Below, in pieces: positions 10,585 to 18,591 of a stretch of 64,000 bases of DNA. Origin of the DNA: GCA-002722245 sp038154685. Lineage in GTDB: Bacteria > Bacteroidota > Bacteroidia > Flavobacteriales_C > GCA-002722245. Location: positions 1-64,000 of the forward strand of contig JAYPYW010000001.1 of assembly GCA_038154685.1 (NCBI GenBank), read 5' to 3'. Made by a program: the position numbers and the translations under genes. Each line of letters starts with the position of its first letter. The first letter of the stretch is position 1. The notes beneath the pieces were generated by a model. The model worked only from the letters and a program-made list of their open reading frames with translations. It ran no database searches and had not been told where the DNA came from.

Positions 10585-11025
10585 TTATTCAAAACTCTTA
10601 TGAAATTCACTTGCGCAAAGAATTGAGTCTTCGCTGTTTAATTGAACAAGTTCCATTCTCCATGAAGAACTTTCCTTTAGTAGTGAATCATTATCTACAT
10701 GTATCCAAATAGGGTAATTAGAGCCTCTCCATATTCCATAAGTACCACCCCAGCCTACTTTATTTCCTTTATCATCTCTTAAAATAACGGTTGGATAAGG
10801 AACTATTTCTTCGGGATATTCAGCACTTAAACCAATCATCACTTCGTGACTCCCATGTTCATCGGTTACTAATTCTCCGATAGTCCATAAACCGCATTCT
10901 CCATCATTTCTCCCTTCTTCTATTGGAGTTTCAATATGAACTTCTTTTGTTGATGTTATGGCCATCTCCTTTTTACAGGAAACACAGAATATTAATAGGA
11001 ATGCAGCACAAACATAATTTCTCAT
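10585..11025 (-). CDS. Hypothetical lipoprotein
   Basis: A 146-residue protein of unknown function. It begins MRNYVCAAFLLIFCVSCKKEM, a signal peptide with a lipobox-like LIFCVSC and acylated Cys at residue 17, so it should be a lipoprotein. The mature part has a Cys-Gly-Leu-Trp (ECGLWTIGE) and a later ILCASEF Cys, and is rich in Trp and Gly (GWGGTYGIWRG). No named domain is recognised. It is monocistronic, between a terminator at each end, and transcribed toward sprA. Confidence 0.7.
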   Translation of the reverse strand: MRNYVCAAFLLIFCVSCKKEMAITSTKEVHIETPIEEGRNDGECGLWTIGELVTDEHGSHEVMIGLSAEYPEEIVPYPTVILRDDKGNKVGWGGTYGIWRGSNYPIWIHVDNDSLLKESSSWRMELVQLNSEDSILCASEFHKSFE

Positions 11026-11112
11026 AATTAATATATTTAGGTTTACTGCAATTTACAATTATGAAAAGGGGGATAATGGTAAATATTGAGGATTGAATGG
11101 TACGAAATAAAA

Positions 11113-11137
11113 AAAGGGCTGAATAAATCAGCCCTTT
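11113..11137 (-). terminator. Terminator of the yceD-rpmF-plsX-fabH-accBC operon
   Basis: A 10-bp stem AAAGGGCTGA / TCAGCCCTTT around the loop ATAAA. On the minus strand a T-run follows. It lies 32 bases beyond the accC stop, so it ends that operon. Confidence 0.85.
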
Positions 11138-11168
11138 CTAAATCATGTTTTATTAATTCTAAATCTGA

Positions 11169-12521
11169 TTATTTCATATCAGAATAATCAAATTCAACTT
11201 CCTCTAGGAATTTAGTAGTTACGCCTCCATTGATGAAAGTTTCGTTTTCCATTAATTTAATATGGAAAGGAATTGTTGTTTTAACACCTTCGATAATGAA
11301 TTCCTCTAACGCTCTTTTCATCTTAGCAATTGCTTCTCCTCTTGTTTGAGCAACAGCAATTAACTTAGCAATCATAGAATCATAGTTAGGTGGAATAGCA
11401 TATCCAGAGTAAACGTGAGTATCTAGTCTGATCCCATGTCCTCCTGGAGTATGTAATTCTTTAATAGCACCTGGAGAAGGACGGAAACCATTAATTGGAT
11501 CTTCCGCGTTAATTCTACACTCAATAGCGTGTAATTGAGGTGTATAATTCTTTCCAGAGATTTTATATCCAGCAGCAACTTTAATTTGCTCTCTGATTAA
11601 GTCAAAACCAACTACCTCTTCAGTAACACAGTGCTCAACCTGAATACGTGTGTTCATTTCCATGAAGTAGAATTTTCTGTGCTTATCAACTAAGAACTCA
11701 ACTGTACCAGCACCTTCGTACTTAACAGCTTTAGCAGCCTTAATTGCAGCTTTCCCCATTTCATCTCTTAATTTTTTTGTCATGAAAGGAGAAGGAACTT
11801 CTTCAACTAATTTTTGGTGACGACGCTGAGTAGAACAGTCTCTTTCTGATAAGTGACATGCGTTTCCAGTTTGGTCTCCAATAATTTGGATTTCAATATG
11901 ACGAGGATCTTCAATGAATTTCTCCATGTACATATCATCGTTACCAAAAGCAGCAGCCGACTCACGTTTTGCACTGTCTAAATTCTCCGCTAAATCAGCT
12001 TCAGAAGCAATATATCTCATACCACGACCACCACCTCCTGCAGAGGCTTTGATCATAACTGGATAACCAATCTTCTTTGCTGTTTTCTTAGCATCAGCTA
12101 AATCTTTAATTAATCCTTTAGAACCAGGAACACAAGGAACACCAGCAGCTTCCATAGTAGATTTTGCTGAAGATTTGTCCCCCATCCCATCAATTTGCTC
12201 TGGTGTAGCACCAATGAATTTAATACCGTTTTCAGTACAAATTCTTGAGAACTTAGAGTTTTCAGAAAGGAAACCATATCCTGGGTGAATTGCATCTGCA
12301 TTTGTAATTTCAGCAGCAGAAATAATTCTAGGAATATCTAAATATGACTCGTTTGATGGAGCCGGACCAATACAAATAGCCTCATCCGCAAATCTTACGT
12401 GTAAACTATCTTTATCAGCAGTAGAGTATACAGCAACCGTTTTAATTCCCATCTCTTTACAAGTACGAATAATACGTAAAGCGATCTCACCACGGTTGGC
12501 AATTAATATCTTTTTAAACAT
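11169..12521 (-). CDS. accC: Acetyl-CoA carboxylase, biotin carboxylase subunit
   Basis: AccC carboxylates the biotin on AccB with ATP and bicarbonate, the first half-reaction of acetyl-CoA carboxylase in fatty-acid synthesis. The 450 residues match the usual 449. The N-terminal biotin-carboxylase domain starts FKKILIANRGEIALRII. The ATP-grasp domain has the glycine loop GGGGRGM (162-168), KLVEEVPSP and the catalytic EMNTRIQVEH. The C-terminal domain follows (LHAIECRINAEDP). It is the last gene of the operon behind accB, with an 83-base spacer holding nested inverted repeats. Confidence 0.97.
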   Translation of the reverse strand: MFKKILIANRGEIALRIIRTCKEMGIKTVAVYSTADKDSLHVRFADEAICIGPAPSNESYLDIPRIISAAEITNADAIHPGYGFLSENSKFSRICTENGIKFIGATPEQIDGMGDKSSAKSTMEAAGVPCVPGSKGLIKDLADAKKTAKKIGYPVMIKASAGGGGRGMRYIASEADLAENLDSAKRESAAAFGNDDMYMEKFIEDPRHIEIQIIGDQTGNACHLSERDCSTQRRHQKLVEEVPSPFMTKKLRDEMGKAAIKAAKAVKYEGAGTVEFLVDKHRKFYFMEMNTRIQVEHCVTEEVVGFDLIREQIKVAAGYKISGKNYTPQLHAIECRINAEDPINGFRPSPGAIKELHTPGGHGIRLDTHVYSGYAIPPNYDSMIAKLIAVAQTRGEAIAKMKRALEEFIIEGVKTTIPFHIKLMENETFINGGVTTKFLEEVEFDYSDMK

Positions 12522-12529
12522 AATAGAGA

Positions 12530-12590
12530 GTTTAAAGTTGATAGTCTAAAGTTTAAAGTAGAAGACCACTTTAAACCTTAAACTTTAAAC
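12530..12590. repeat. Nested inverted repeats in the accB-accC spacer
   Basis: GTTTAAAGTT at 12530-12539 pairs with AACTTTAAAC at 12581-12590. Inside it, GTTTAAAGT at 12551-12559 pairs with ACTTTAAAC at 12568-12576. All four arms are copies of one TTTAAAGT-type unit in alternating orientation. The spacer could fold into a two-tier AT-rich hairpin within the accB-accC mRNA. A processing or expression-tuning role is inference. Confidence 0.6.
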
Positions 12591-12604
12591 ATTTAACTTT
12601 TGTC

Positions 12605-13144
12605 TTAGCTAGGATCAACTAAGAATAATGGCTGATCGTACTCAACTGGAGTAGAATCGTCCACTAAAACCTTAACGATTTTTCCTTTTACTTCTGCTTC
12701 GATTTCGTTGAATAATTTCATCGCTTCGATAATACAGATAACGTCACCTGTGTTAATCTCAGAACCAACCTCAACAAAATTTGGCTTATCTGGAGAAGGA
12801 CGACGGTAGAAAGTTCCGATCATTGGAGATTTTACCTCGATATATTTTGAGTTGTCTTCCGCAGCTGGAGCTTCGGCAGCAGGTGTAGGTGCAGCAGCAG
12901 GAGCTGGCGCAGCAGCAACTGGAGCAGGTGCAGCTACCGGAGCTGGCGCAGCAGCAACAGGCTGTTGAACAACTTGTGGAACTGGAACCTGAACAATTTG
13001 TGGCTCAGCAACAGCACCTTTTTTCTTATTTTTTACTGCGTCGTTTTTGATAGTTAATTTAACTTCTTTAGTCTCTAAATTAACTTCACTAACACCAGAC
13101 TTAGAAACGAACTTAATCAAGTCTTGAATCTCATTTACTTTCAT
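12605..13144 (-). CDS. accB: Acetyl-CoA carboxylase biotin carboxyl carrier protein
   Basis: AccB carries the biotin that shuttles carboxyl groups between AccC and the carboxyltransferase. The 179 residues split into an N-terminal segment (1-40), a long Ala/Pro/Val-rich flexible linker (about 50-96) and a C-terminal biotinyl domain. That domain has the biotinylation motif EAMKLFNE with Lys143 as attachment residue. The thumb-type sequence PMIGTFYRRPSPDK is also present. It sits between fabH (28 bases upstream) and accC. Confidence 0.97.
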   Translation of the reverse strand: MKVNEIQDLIKFVSKSGVSEVNLETKEVKLTIKNDAVKNKKKGAVAEPQIVQVPVPQVVQQPVAAAPAPVAAPAPVAAAPAPAAAPTPAAEAPAAEDNSKYIEVKSPMIGTFYRRPSPDKPNFVEVGSEINTGDVICIIEAMKLFNEIEAEVKGKIVKVLVDDSTPVEYDQPLFLVDPS

Positions 13145-13172
13145 ATCAAAAGATTTTTCGTTCTTAAATATT

Positions 13173-14171
13173 TTATGAATTGTAAGCCCACTTTAAGTAT
13201 ACAGATCCCCATGTGAATCCTCCACCAAAAGCAGCTAATAATAAATTATCACCTTTTTTCAGTTGCTTTTCCCAATCCCATAAACATAAAGGAAGGGTAC
13301 CAGCAGTTGTGTTACCATACTTTTGGATGTTAATCATCACCTTATCCTCCGGTAAACCTGCTCTTTCTCTTGTAGCATCAATAATTCTTAAGTTAGCTTG
13401 ATGTGGTACTAACCAATCAACATCATCACTACTTAAGTTATTTCTTTCCATTACTTCAGCAGCAACATCTGCCATATTAGTAACAGCGAATTTAAACACC
13501 GATCTACCCTCTTGGTAAACATAGTGTTCTTTATTATCGATTGTTTCGTAGNNNNNNNNNNGTTTGAAAGAACCACCAGCTTTGATATTTAAATATTCTT
13601 TCCCAGAACCATCTGACTTAAGAACTGAATCAATAACTCCAACTTCTTCCTCAGTAGGCTCTAACAAAACACCTCCTGCACCATCTCCAAAAATGATACA
13701 TGTAGTTCTGTCTTCGTAATTGATGATACTCGACATTTTATCGGCACCAACAACTACAACTTTTTTGTAAGCTCCGCTTTCAATAAATCTTTGACCAGTA
13801 ACAAGCGCATATAAAAAACCTGAACAGGCCGCACTTAAATCATATCCCCAAGCGTTTGTAGCTCCTACTTTATCACAAATGATATTTGCCGTAGATGGGA
13901 ATGGCATATCCGGTGTAACAGTTGCAACTAAAACTAAATCGATTTCCTCAGGAGAAATCCCTCTCTTCTCGCAGATCTGCTTAACAACCTCAGCACCCAT
14001 GTCTGAAGTAGCTTTACCTTCCCCCTTTAAAATTCTTCTCTCCTTAATTCCAGTACGAGTAGTTATCCACTCATCTGTTGTATCAACTATAGTTTCTAAC
14101 TCTTTGTTAGTCATTACGTATTCTGGAACATAACCACCAACACAAGTTATTGCAGCATTTATAGTACTCAT
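13173..14171 (-). CDS. fabH: 3-oxoacyl-ACP synthase III (beta-ketoacyl-ACP synthase III)
   Basis: FabH condenses acetyl-CoA or branched acyl-CoA with malonyl-ACP to start fatty-acid synthesis. The triad residues are visible: Cys116 in DLSAACSGFL, His in VPHQANLRI and Asn in GNTTAG, and the C-terminal GGGFTWGS loop is present. Ten N at 13552-13561 blank out about four codons (residues 204-207) between GGSFK and YETI. The frame is preserved across them. Related Bacteroidota proteins usually have a P-x-S-like stretch here, so the true gap may be shorter than ten. The start overlaps the plsX stop by one base (TAATG), consistent with coupled expression. Confidence 0.95.
   Translation of the reverse strand: MSTINAAITCVGGYVPEYVMTNKELETIVDTTDEWITTRTGIKERRILKGEGKATSDMGAEVVKQICEKRGISPEEIDLVLVATVTPDMPFPSTANIICDKVGATNAWGYDLSAACSGFLYALVTGQRFIESGAYKKVVVVGADKMSSIINYEDRTTCIIFGDGAGGVLLEPTEEEVGVIDSVLKSDGSGKEYLNIKAGGSFKXXXXYETIDNKEHYVYQEGRSVFKFAVTNMADVAAEVMERNNLSSDDVDWLVPHQANLRIIDATRERAGLPEDKVMINIQKYGNTTAGTLPLCLWDWEKQLKKGDNLLLAAFGGGFTWGSVYLKWAYNS
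13552..13561. other. Assembly gap (10 N) inside fabH
   Basis: Ten undetermined bases lie within fabH. Flanking sequence does not overlap across the gap, unlike the gap at 26074, so some real bases are missing here. Confidence 0.99.
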
Positions 14172-15106
14172 TACTTAAAAGCTTCTGTTATCTTATTAGA
14201 CAGATTTGCTTTCACAACATCTGCCGTTAACTTAATCATATTTTTAATCGCAACGTCGTTTGAAATACCATGACCTACAACTACGTTGGAATTAATCCCC
14301 AAGATAGGACTTCCTCCATAATTCTCATAGTTAAAACGACTAAAATAATCATCCAATAAACCTCTCTTTTTCAACAAGTGATAGAATGCTTCGGCCTCTT
14401 TAAGAACAACGTTACCTGTGAAACCATCACAAACCATAACATCACATTTATCGTCGAATAAGTCTCTTCCTTCAATGTTTCCAGTAAAGTTAAAGTCTTT
14501 AGAGTCCTTCATTAAATTGTAAGAAGCTTGAGAAAGTAAATTCCCCTTTTCAGGTTCCTCACCAATGTTTAACAACCCCACTCGTGGATTTTTAATTCCC
14601 AAAACATGCTCTGCATAAAGAGACCCTACAACACCAAACTGGTATAAAACATCAGGCTTACAATCAGCATTTACACCAACATCAAGTAATAAGTTTACCC
14701 CACCATTTTCTTTGGGTAAAACCGAAGTTATACAAGGACGGATAATTCCAGGAATTGGTTTAACAGAATACATAGAACCAATCATCATGGCACCAGTATT
14801 ACCTGCTCCAGCAAATCCTTGAATTTTACCCTCAGATAAAAGGTGAAAGCCTAAACCAATTGATGATTTAGGCTTTGATTTGAATGCTTTTATTGGATGC
14901 TCGCCCATTCCGATTACATCGGTAGTATGGACAATAGAAAACTGACTCTTATCGGCACCCTTTTCTTCTAATATTGGAAGAATTTGAGTTTCATCGCCAA
15001 TAAGAACTAACTCTACGTTAGGTAGTTCCTTTTGTGCTAAAATTGCACCTTCGGTAGTAGTTTGGGGAGCAAAATCGCCGCCCATTATATCTATACCTAT
15101 CCTCAT
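14171..15106 (-). CDS. plsX: Phosphate acyltransferase PlsX
   Basis: PlsX converts acyl-ACP to acyl-phosphate, feeding PlsY for phosphatidic acid synthesis. The 311 residues begin MRIGIDIMGGDFAPQTTTEGA, the family's hallmark N-terminus, and contain VVCDGFTGNVVLK and the GAGNTGAMM loop. It is a peripheral membrane enzyme. It lies between rpmF and fabH in the widely conserved rpmF-plsX-fabH order that ties lipid synthesis to growth, and shares one base with fabH. Confidence 0.97.
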   Translation of the reverse strand: MRIGIDIMGGDFAPQTTTEGAILAQKELPNVELVLIGDETQILPILEEKGADKSQFSIVHTTDVIGMGEHPIKAFKSKPKSSIGLGFHLLSEGKIQGFAGAGNTGAMMIGSMYSVKPIPGIIRPCITSVLPKENGGVNLLLDVGVNADCKPDVLYQFGVVGSLYAEHVLGIKNPRVGLLNIGEEPEKGNLLSQASYNLMKDSKDFNFTGNIEGRDLFDDKCDVMVCDGFTGNVVLKEAEAFYHLLKKRGLLDDYFSRFNYENYGGSPILGINSNVVVGHGISNDVAIKNMIKLTADVVKANLSNKITEAFK

Positions 15107-15163
15107 TTACTATTTATAGTTTTATTTCGGTTGATAAAACTACAAAATTTCATCTTCAAATTA

Positions 15164-15352
15164 TTAAGATGCTTTTTCTTCCCCTACAACTTGCCCCTTG
15201 TAGTAAAGCTTACCTTCATGCCAGTGAGCTCTGTGGTATAAGTGAGTTTCACCAGTTGTTGAGTCAACAGCTAATTGAGGAGCAGTCGCTTTGTAATGCG
15301 TTCTTCTCTTATCTCTTCTCGTCTTACTAATCTTACGTTTAGGATGTGCCAT
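15164..15352 (-). CDS. rpmF: 50S ribosomal protein L32
   Basis: A basic 62-residue protein starting MAHPKRKISKTRRDKRRTHY, the standard bL32 N-terminus. The C-terminal half (GETHLYHRAHWHEGKLYYKG) lacks the two CxxC zinc pairs found in many L32 proteins, so this is the zinc-free form. It lies 23 bases after yceD and 57 bases before plsX. Confidence 0.97.
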   Translation of the reverse strand: MAHPKRKISKTRRDKRRTHYKATAPQLAVDSTTGETHLYHRAHWHEGKLYYKGQVVGEEKAS

Positions 15353-15375
15353 TTTTCTATGGTTTAATTAAATTC

Positions 15376-15891
15376 TTATTTCAAATTTTTCAACGCCGCC
15401 CAACGTGGGTCGATGTCGTCATCATCTTTATTATCATTTTTTCCTTCGTTAATTTTTGCCATGATTGATTCATCACATCTTGGCTCTCCATCAACTTCAG
15501 GATGCACTCTCACAGTTGGTAAACTTAAACTGATACTTTCATATAAATAATGACTGATATCAAACTCAGTTTCCCCTCTTTTGAGAATTATCATACCCTC
15601 ATCTTCATCGTTTTCGTCGCCTAATTTTACAACCACAGACTCTTCAAAATCTATTGGTATAGAAAAATCTTCACCACAACGATCACAAGGTAAAATCACC
15701 TCTCCTTCGAAACTCAATTCCATTTCCATTAGTCTTTCCGACTTAGTAAAAACGGCGTCTATAACGACTTTTCCTTCTTGAATTTCAGAGTATTCTAACT
15801 CTTTAAAGAACGCGGTATCGACTAAAAATTTAAAGTCGTGCTCACCTAATTTTAGTCCATCGAAACCGATCAAAAATTTATCAAATTCCAT
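15376..15891 (-). CDS. YceD/DUF177 family protein
   Basis: A 171-residue acidic cytoplasmic protein of the DUF177/YceD family, almost always encoded just before rpmF. In plants and some bacteria relatives act in 23S rRNA or ribosome maturation. That role is known for the family and not visible here. The sequence shows a C-x-x-C pair in LPCDRCGEDF (Cys69, Cys72) and another Cys in EPRCDESIM, a possible metal site. It ends with a DDDIDPRWAALKNLK tail typical of Bacteroidota members. First gene of the plsX-fabH-accBC transcript. Confidence 0.9.
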   Translation of the reverse strand: MEFDKFLIGFDGLKLGEHDFKFLVDTAFFKELEYSEIQEGKVVIDAVFTKSERLMEMELSFEGEVILPCDRCGEDFSIPIDFEESVVVKLGDENDEDEGMIILKRGETEFDISHYLYESISLSLPTVRVHPEVDGEPRCDESIMAKINEGKNDNKDDDDIDPRWAALKNLK

Positions 15892-15957
15892 TTATCCAAA
15901 AATTAAGAGCCTGCAAAGTTACTAAATAAAGTTTTATAATAACAGTGCTTTGTTAAT

Positions 15958-17097
15958 TTATTCTTTTTCTTCAGTTGCAGGAGCTTTTTCTGGCTTTCTA
16001 TCTGCCTTGTTATTCCTGTGTTCTGAAGGTTTTCTGTTTTTTCTTTCTTTATCCTCTTGAGGTTGCAATGCACCAGCTATTAATGCATTGTTTTGTTGAC
16101 GGTTCTTGCAAATATCTATTGCAGCATAAATAGCCTGGCGCATTGATGAGGCATCCGCTTTATTTTCTCCAGCAATGTCGTAACCTGTTCCATGATCTGG
16201 TGAAGTTCTCACAAACCCCAATCCAGCAGTAAAATTCACTCCTTCACCAAAACTTAAAGCTTTAAAAGGAATTAAACCTTGATCGTGATACATGGCTAAA
16301 ACTCCATCATATTTCAAATATTGAGTTGAACCAAAAAAACCGTCAGCAGGAAATGGACCATGTGCAGTAACTCCTTCTCCATTCGCTTTTTGGATCGCTT
16401 CAATGATAGTATCCTGCTCTTCCGTTCCTAACAAACCATTATCGCCTGCATGAGGATTCAAACCTAAAACAGCAATTTTTGGTTTGCTGATATTGAAGTC
16501 CATTTTAAGTGAATTACTCATCACTTTTAATTTCTTAACAATCTTTCCTCCCGTAATGGCAACAGCAACATCTTTTAAAGGAATATGACCAGTTACAACG
16601 CCTACTTTAAGTTTTTCGGAAATCATGAACATCAAACCTTTATTGCCTCCATCCTTTTGTCCTAAAAACTCAGTATGCCCAGGAAAGTCAAAGTTGTCAC
16701 TTTGAATATTCTTTTTATTGATTGGGGCAGTAACAACGGCATCAATTTTTCCTGCCACTAAATCATCAACGGCTGTATTTAAAGATTGAAAGGCTGCCTT
16801 TCCAGAAGAAGCTGTCGGTTCCCCAATTTTTAGTGCTTCATCATCATCACAACAATCGATTAGATTGACCTTGTTTCTTTTTGCCTCTTTCGCAGATTCG
16901 ATTAAGAAGAAAGGAAAGTTTTCCATTTTCAAATTCTTCTTATGCTCACTGCTATATTTTTTAGATCCGTAAATTACTGGCGTACATAAATCCAGCATCT
17001 TGCTATCCGCAAAAGCTTTAAGAATTACTTCGTATCCAACACCATTTACATCACCGTGGGTAATCCCAACTTTTATTTTATCTTTTTTCTCGCTCAT
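15958..17097 (-). CDS. pdxA: 4-hydroxythreonine-4-phosphate dehydrogenase
   Basis: PdxA oxidises 4-phosphohydroxy-L-threonine in the DXP-dependent route to pyridoxal 5'-phosphate. Family signatures are GITHGDVNGVGYE at the N-terminus, VTAPINKKNI, FPGHTEFL, PADGFFGS and the metal-site YHDQGLIPFKAL. The core ends near residue 345. After it comes a charged low-complexity tail rich in Lys, Arg, Glu and Asn (about 30 residues) that is not part of the usual enzyme. It lies 7 bases after the aminopeptidase gene, so the two form a short operon. Confidence 0.95.
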   Translation of the reverse strand: MSEKKDKIKVGITHGDVNGVGYEVILKAFADSKMLDLCTPVIYGSKKYSSEHKKNLKMENFPFFLIESAKEAKRNKVNLIDCCDDDEALKIGEPTASSGKAAFQSLNTAVDDLVAGKIDAVVTAPINKKNIQSDNFDFPGHTEFLGQKDGGNKGLMFMISEKLKVGVVTGHIPLKDVAVAITGGKIVKKLKVMSNSLKMDFNISKPKIAVLGLNPHAGDNGLLGTEEQDTIIEAIQKANGEGVTAHGPFPADGFFGSTQYLKYDGVLAMYHDQGLIPFKALSFGEGVNFTAGLGFVRTSPDHGTGYDIAGENKADASSMRQAIYAAIDICKNRQQNNALIAGALQPQEDKERKNRKPSEHRNNKADRKPEKAPATEEKE

Positions 17098-17104
17098 AAT
17101 TTTA

Positions 17105-18487
17105 TCAGTTCACAAAGTTATCTTTTAAAAACTGATACAGCAACCTTACACCAAAACCAGTTCCTCCTTTAGGAAGATAGGTAGAAGAAGATCCTCTAAA
17201 TGCTGGTCCCGCTATATCCAAATGAATCCAAGGATAATCGACAAAGTTTTTTAAGAAAAACCCTGCGCAAACTGCCTGTCCTTCTCCTGTTCCTAAATTA
17301 TTCAAATCGGCTACATCACTTTTCAAGGTATCATCAAACTCCTCCCACATTGGCAACTCTACTAACCTTTCATAAATTTCATCTCCAATATTTTTGAAGG
17401 ATTTTATGTTTTTCTGACTGGTTCCCATGATTACACCACCATTGTGACCTGTGATTCTATAAGCGGATCCTGTTAGGGTTGCTGCGTCGATAACCAATTC
17501 AGGATTCAATTTCTTGGCAAAACTTAAAGCATCCGCTAAGATTAATCGTCCCTCAGCATCTGTATTTAAAACCTCAACTGTTTTACCATTATGCATAGTA
17601 ATAATATCCCCAGGAACCAGTTCATCACCATTGATTCGGTTTTCTGTTACAGGCGTTAAAACAATTAAGTGAATTGGTAAATTCATTTTAGCAACGGCAA
17701 TTAAGGCTCCTAAAACAGTAGCTGCGCCTCCCATGTCCGACTTCATATCAGTCATGAAGTTCCCTGTTTTTATATTGATTCCTCCAGTATCAAAAAGAAC
17801 ACCTTTCCCGACTAGAACAATTGGTTTTTTATTTTTCGCATGCTTTGGTTTCCATTCCGATTTCACTAGAGCTGGTTCTTCGTTGCTTCCTTGGTTAACC
17901 CCTAGAATACCTCCCATGTTAAGGGTCTTCAACTTTGATTTTTTTAATACCTCAACGGACACACCAATTCTTTTTAAAGCCTTTATATCATTAACAAACT
18001 TGGTGGTATCTAATTGGTTTACCGGTTCGTTCACCCAGTTTCTTGTTTGGAAAACAGCTTGGGTAATTGATTCCAATTCTGAAATATTTGCTGTCTTAAA
18101 TACTTTAGAATAAATACTTAGCTTTTTTTGTTTCTCTTCCTTTTTGGATTTGTATTTCTCAAAATGATAGTCTTTCAACATTACACCTTCAAGGAAACTT
18201 TTTACAACTTCAACCGAGTCTGTGTAATCTAATAAAAAGCCATTATTAATAAACTTTACTGCCTTTGCACCCAATTTTCTGTTTTGTTCTAAATTCTTTT
18301 CTTTCAAAAGAAATAGCACTTTTGAATATTTCGGGGTAGACAGGTTTACAAAGTCCTCTTCTTTTAATTCTTTATTGGCCAACTTAAGCTCATCAGCATC
18401 CAAAATGTTTTTTAGCCCTTTCTTTTCTGTGATTAAAAGGATTTTATCTCCTTTTGAAGGCTCCTTTTTCGAAATTGATACGTCCAT
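17105..18487 (-). CDS. Leucyl aminopeptidase (M17 family)
   Basis: A two-metal exopeptidase that removes N-terminal residues from peptides in the cytoplasm. The catalytic C-terminal domain has LVGKGVLFDTGGINIK (Lys and Asp metal ligands), MKSDMGGAATVLGAL and the M17 signature NTDAEGRLILADAL. The N-terminal half is a divergent macro-like domain. The ATG at 18487 (MDVSISKKEP) is preferred to a TTG nine codons upstream, giving 460 residues. It is transcribed with pdxA and diverges from the surface-protein gene at 18592. Confidence 0.9.
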   Translation of the reverse strand: MDVSISKKEPSKGDKILLITEKKGLKNILDADELKLANKELKEEDFVNLSTPKYSKVLFLLKEKNLEQNRKLGAKAVKFINNGFLLDYTDSVEVVKSFLEGVMLKDYHFEKYKSKKEEKQKKLSIYSKVFKTANISELESITQAVFQTRNWVNEPVNQLDTTKFVNDIKALKRIGVSVEVLKKSKLKTLNMGGILGVNQGSNEEPALVKSEWKPKHAKNKKPIVLVGKGVLFDTGGINIKTGNFMTDMKSDMGGAATVLGALIAVAKMNLPIHLIVLTPVTENRINGDELVPGDIITMHNGKTVEVLNTDAEGRLILADALSFAKKLNPELVIDAATLTGSAYRITGHNGGVIMGTSQKNIKSFKNIGDEIYERLVELPMWEEFDDTLKSDVADLNNLGTGEGQAVCAGFFLKNFVDYPWIHLDIAGPAFRGSSSTYLPKGGTGFGVRLLYQFLKDNFVN

Positions 18488-18562
18488 AAGTTGAATTTTA
18501 AGGGAAATTACCAAACAATTCCCAAAAACCTTAATTTGAAATACATAACTTAGGAATAAATT

Positions 18563-18576
18563 ACGTTTACAAACGT
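18563..18576. promoter_or_regulatory. Small palindrome in the divergent pepA / surface-protein intergenic region
   Basis: ACGTTT-AC-AAACGT is a perfect 6+6 palindrome, 16 bases before the start of the gene at 18592 and inside the 104-base region shared with the divergent aminopeptidase. It could be a repressor site; no regulator is identified. Confidence 0.3.
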
Positions 18577-18591
18577 TGTTTCACTACTTAA

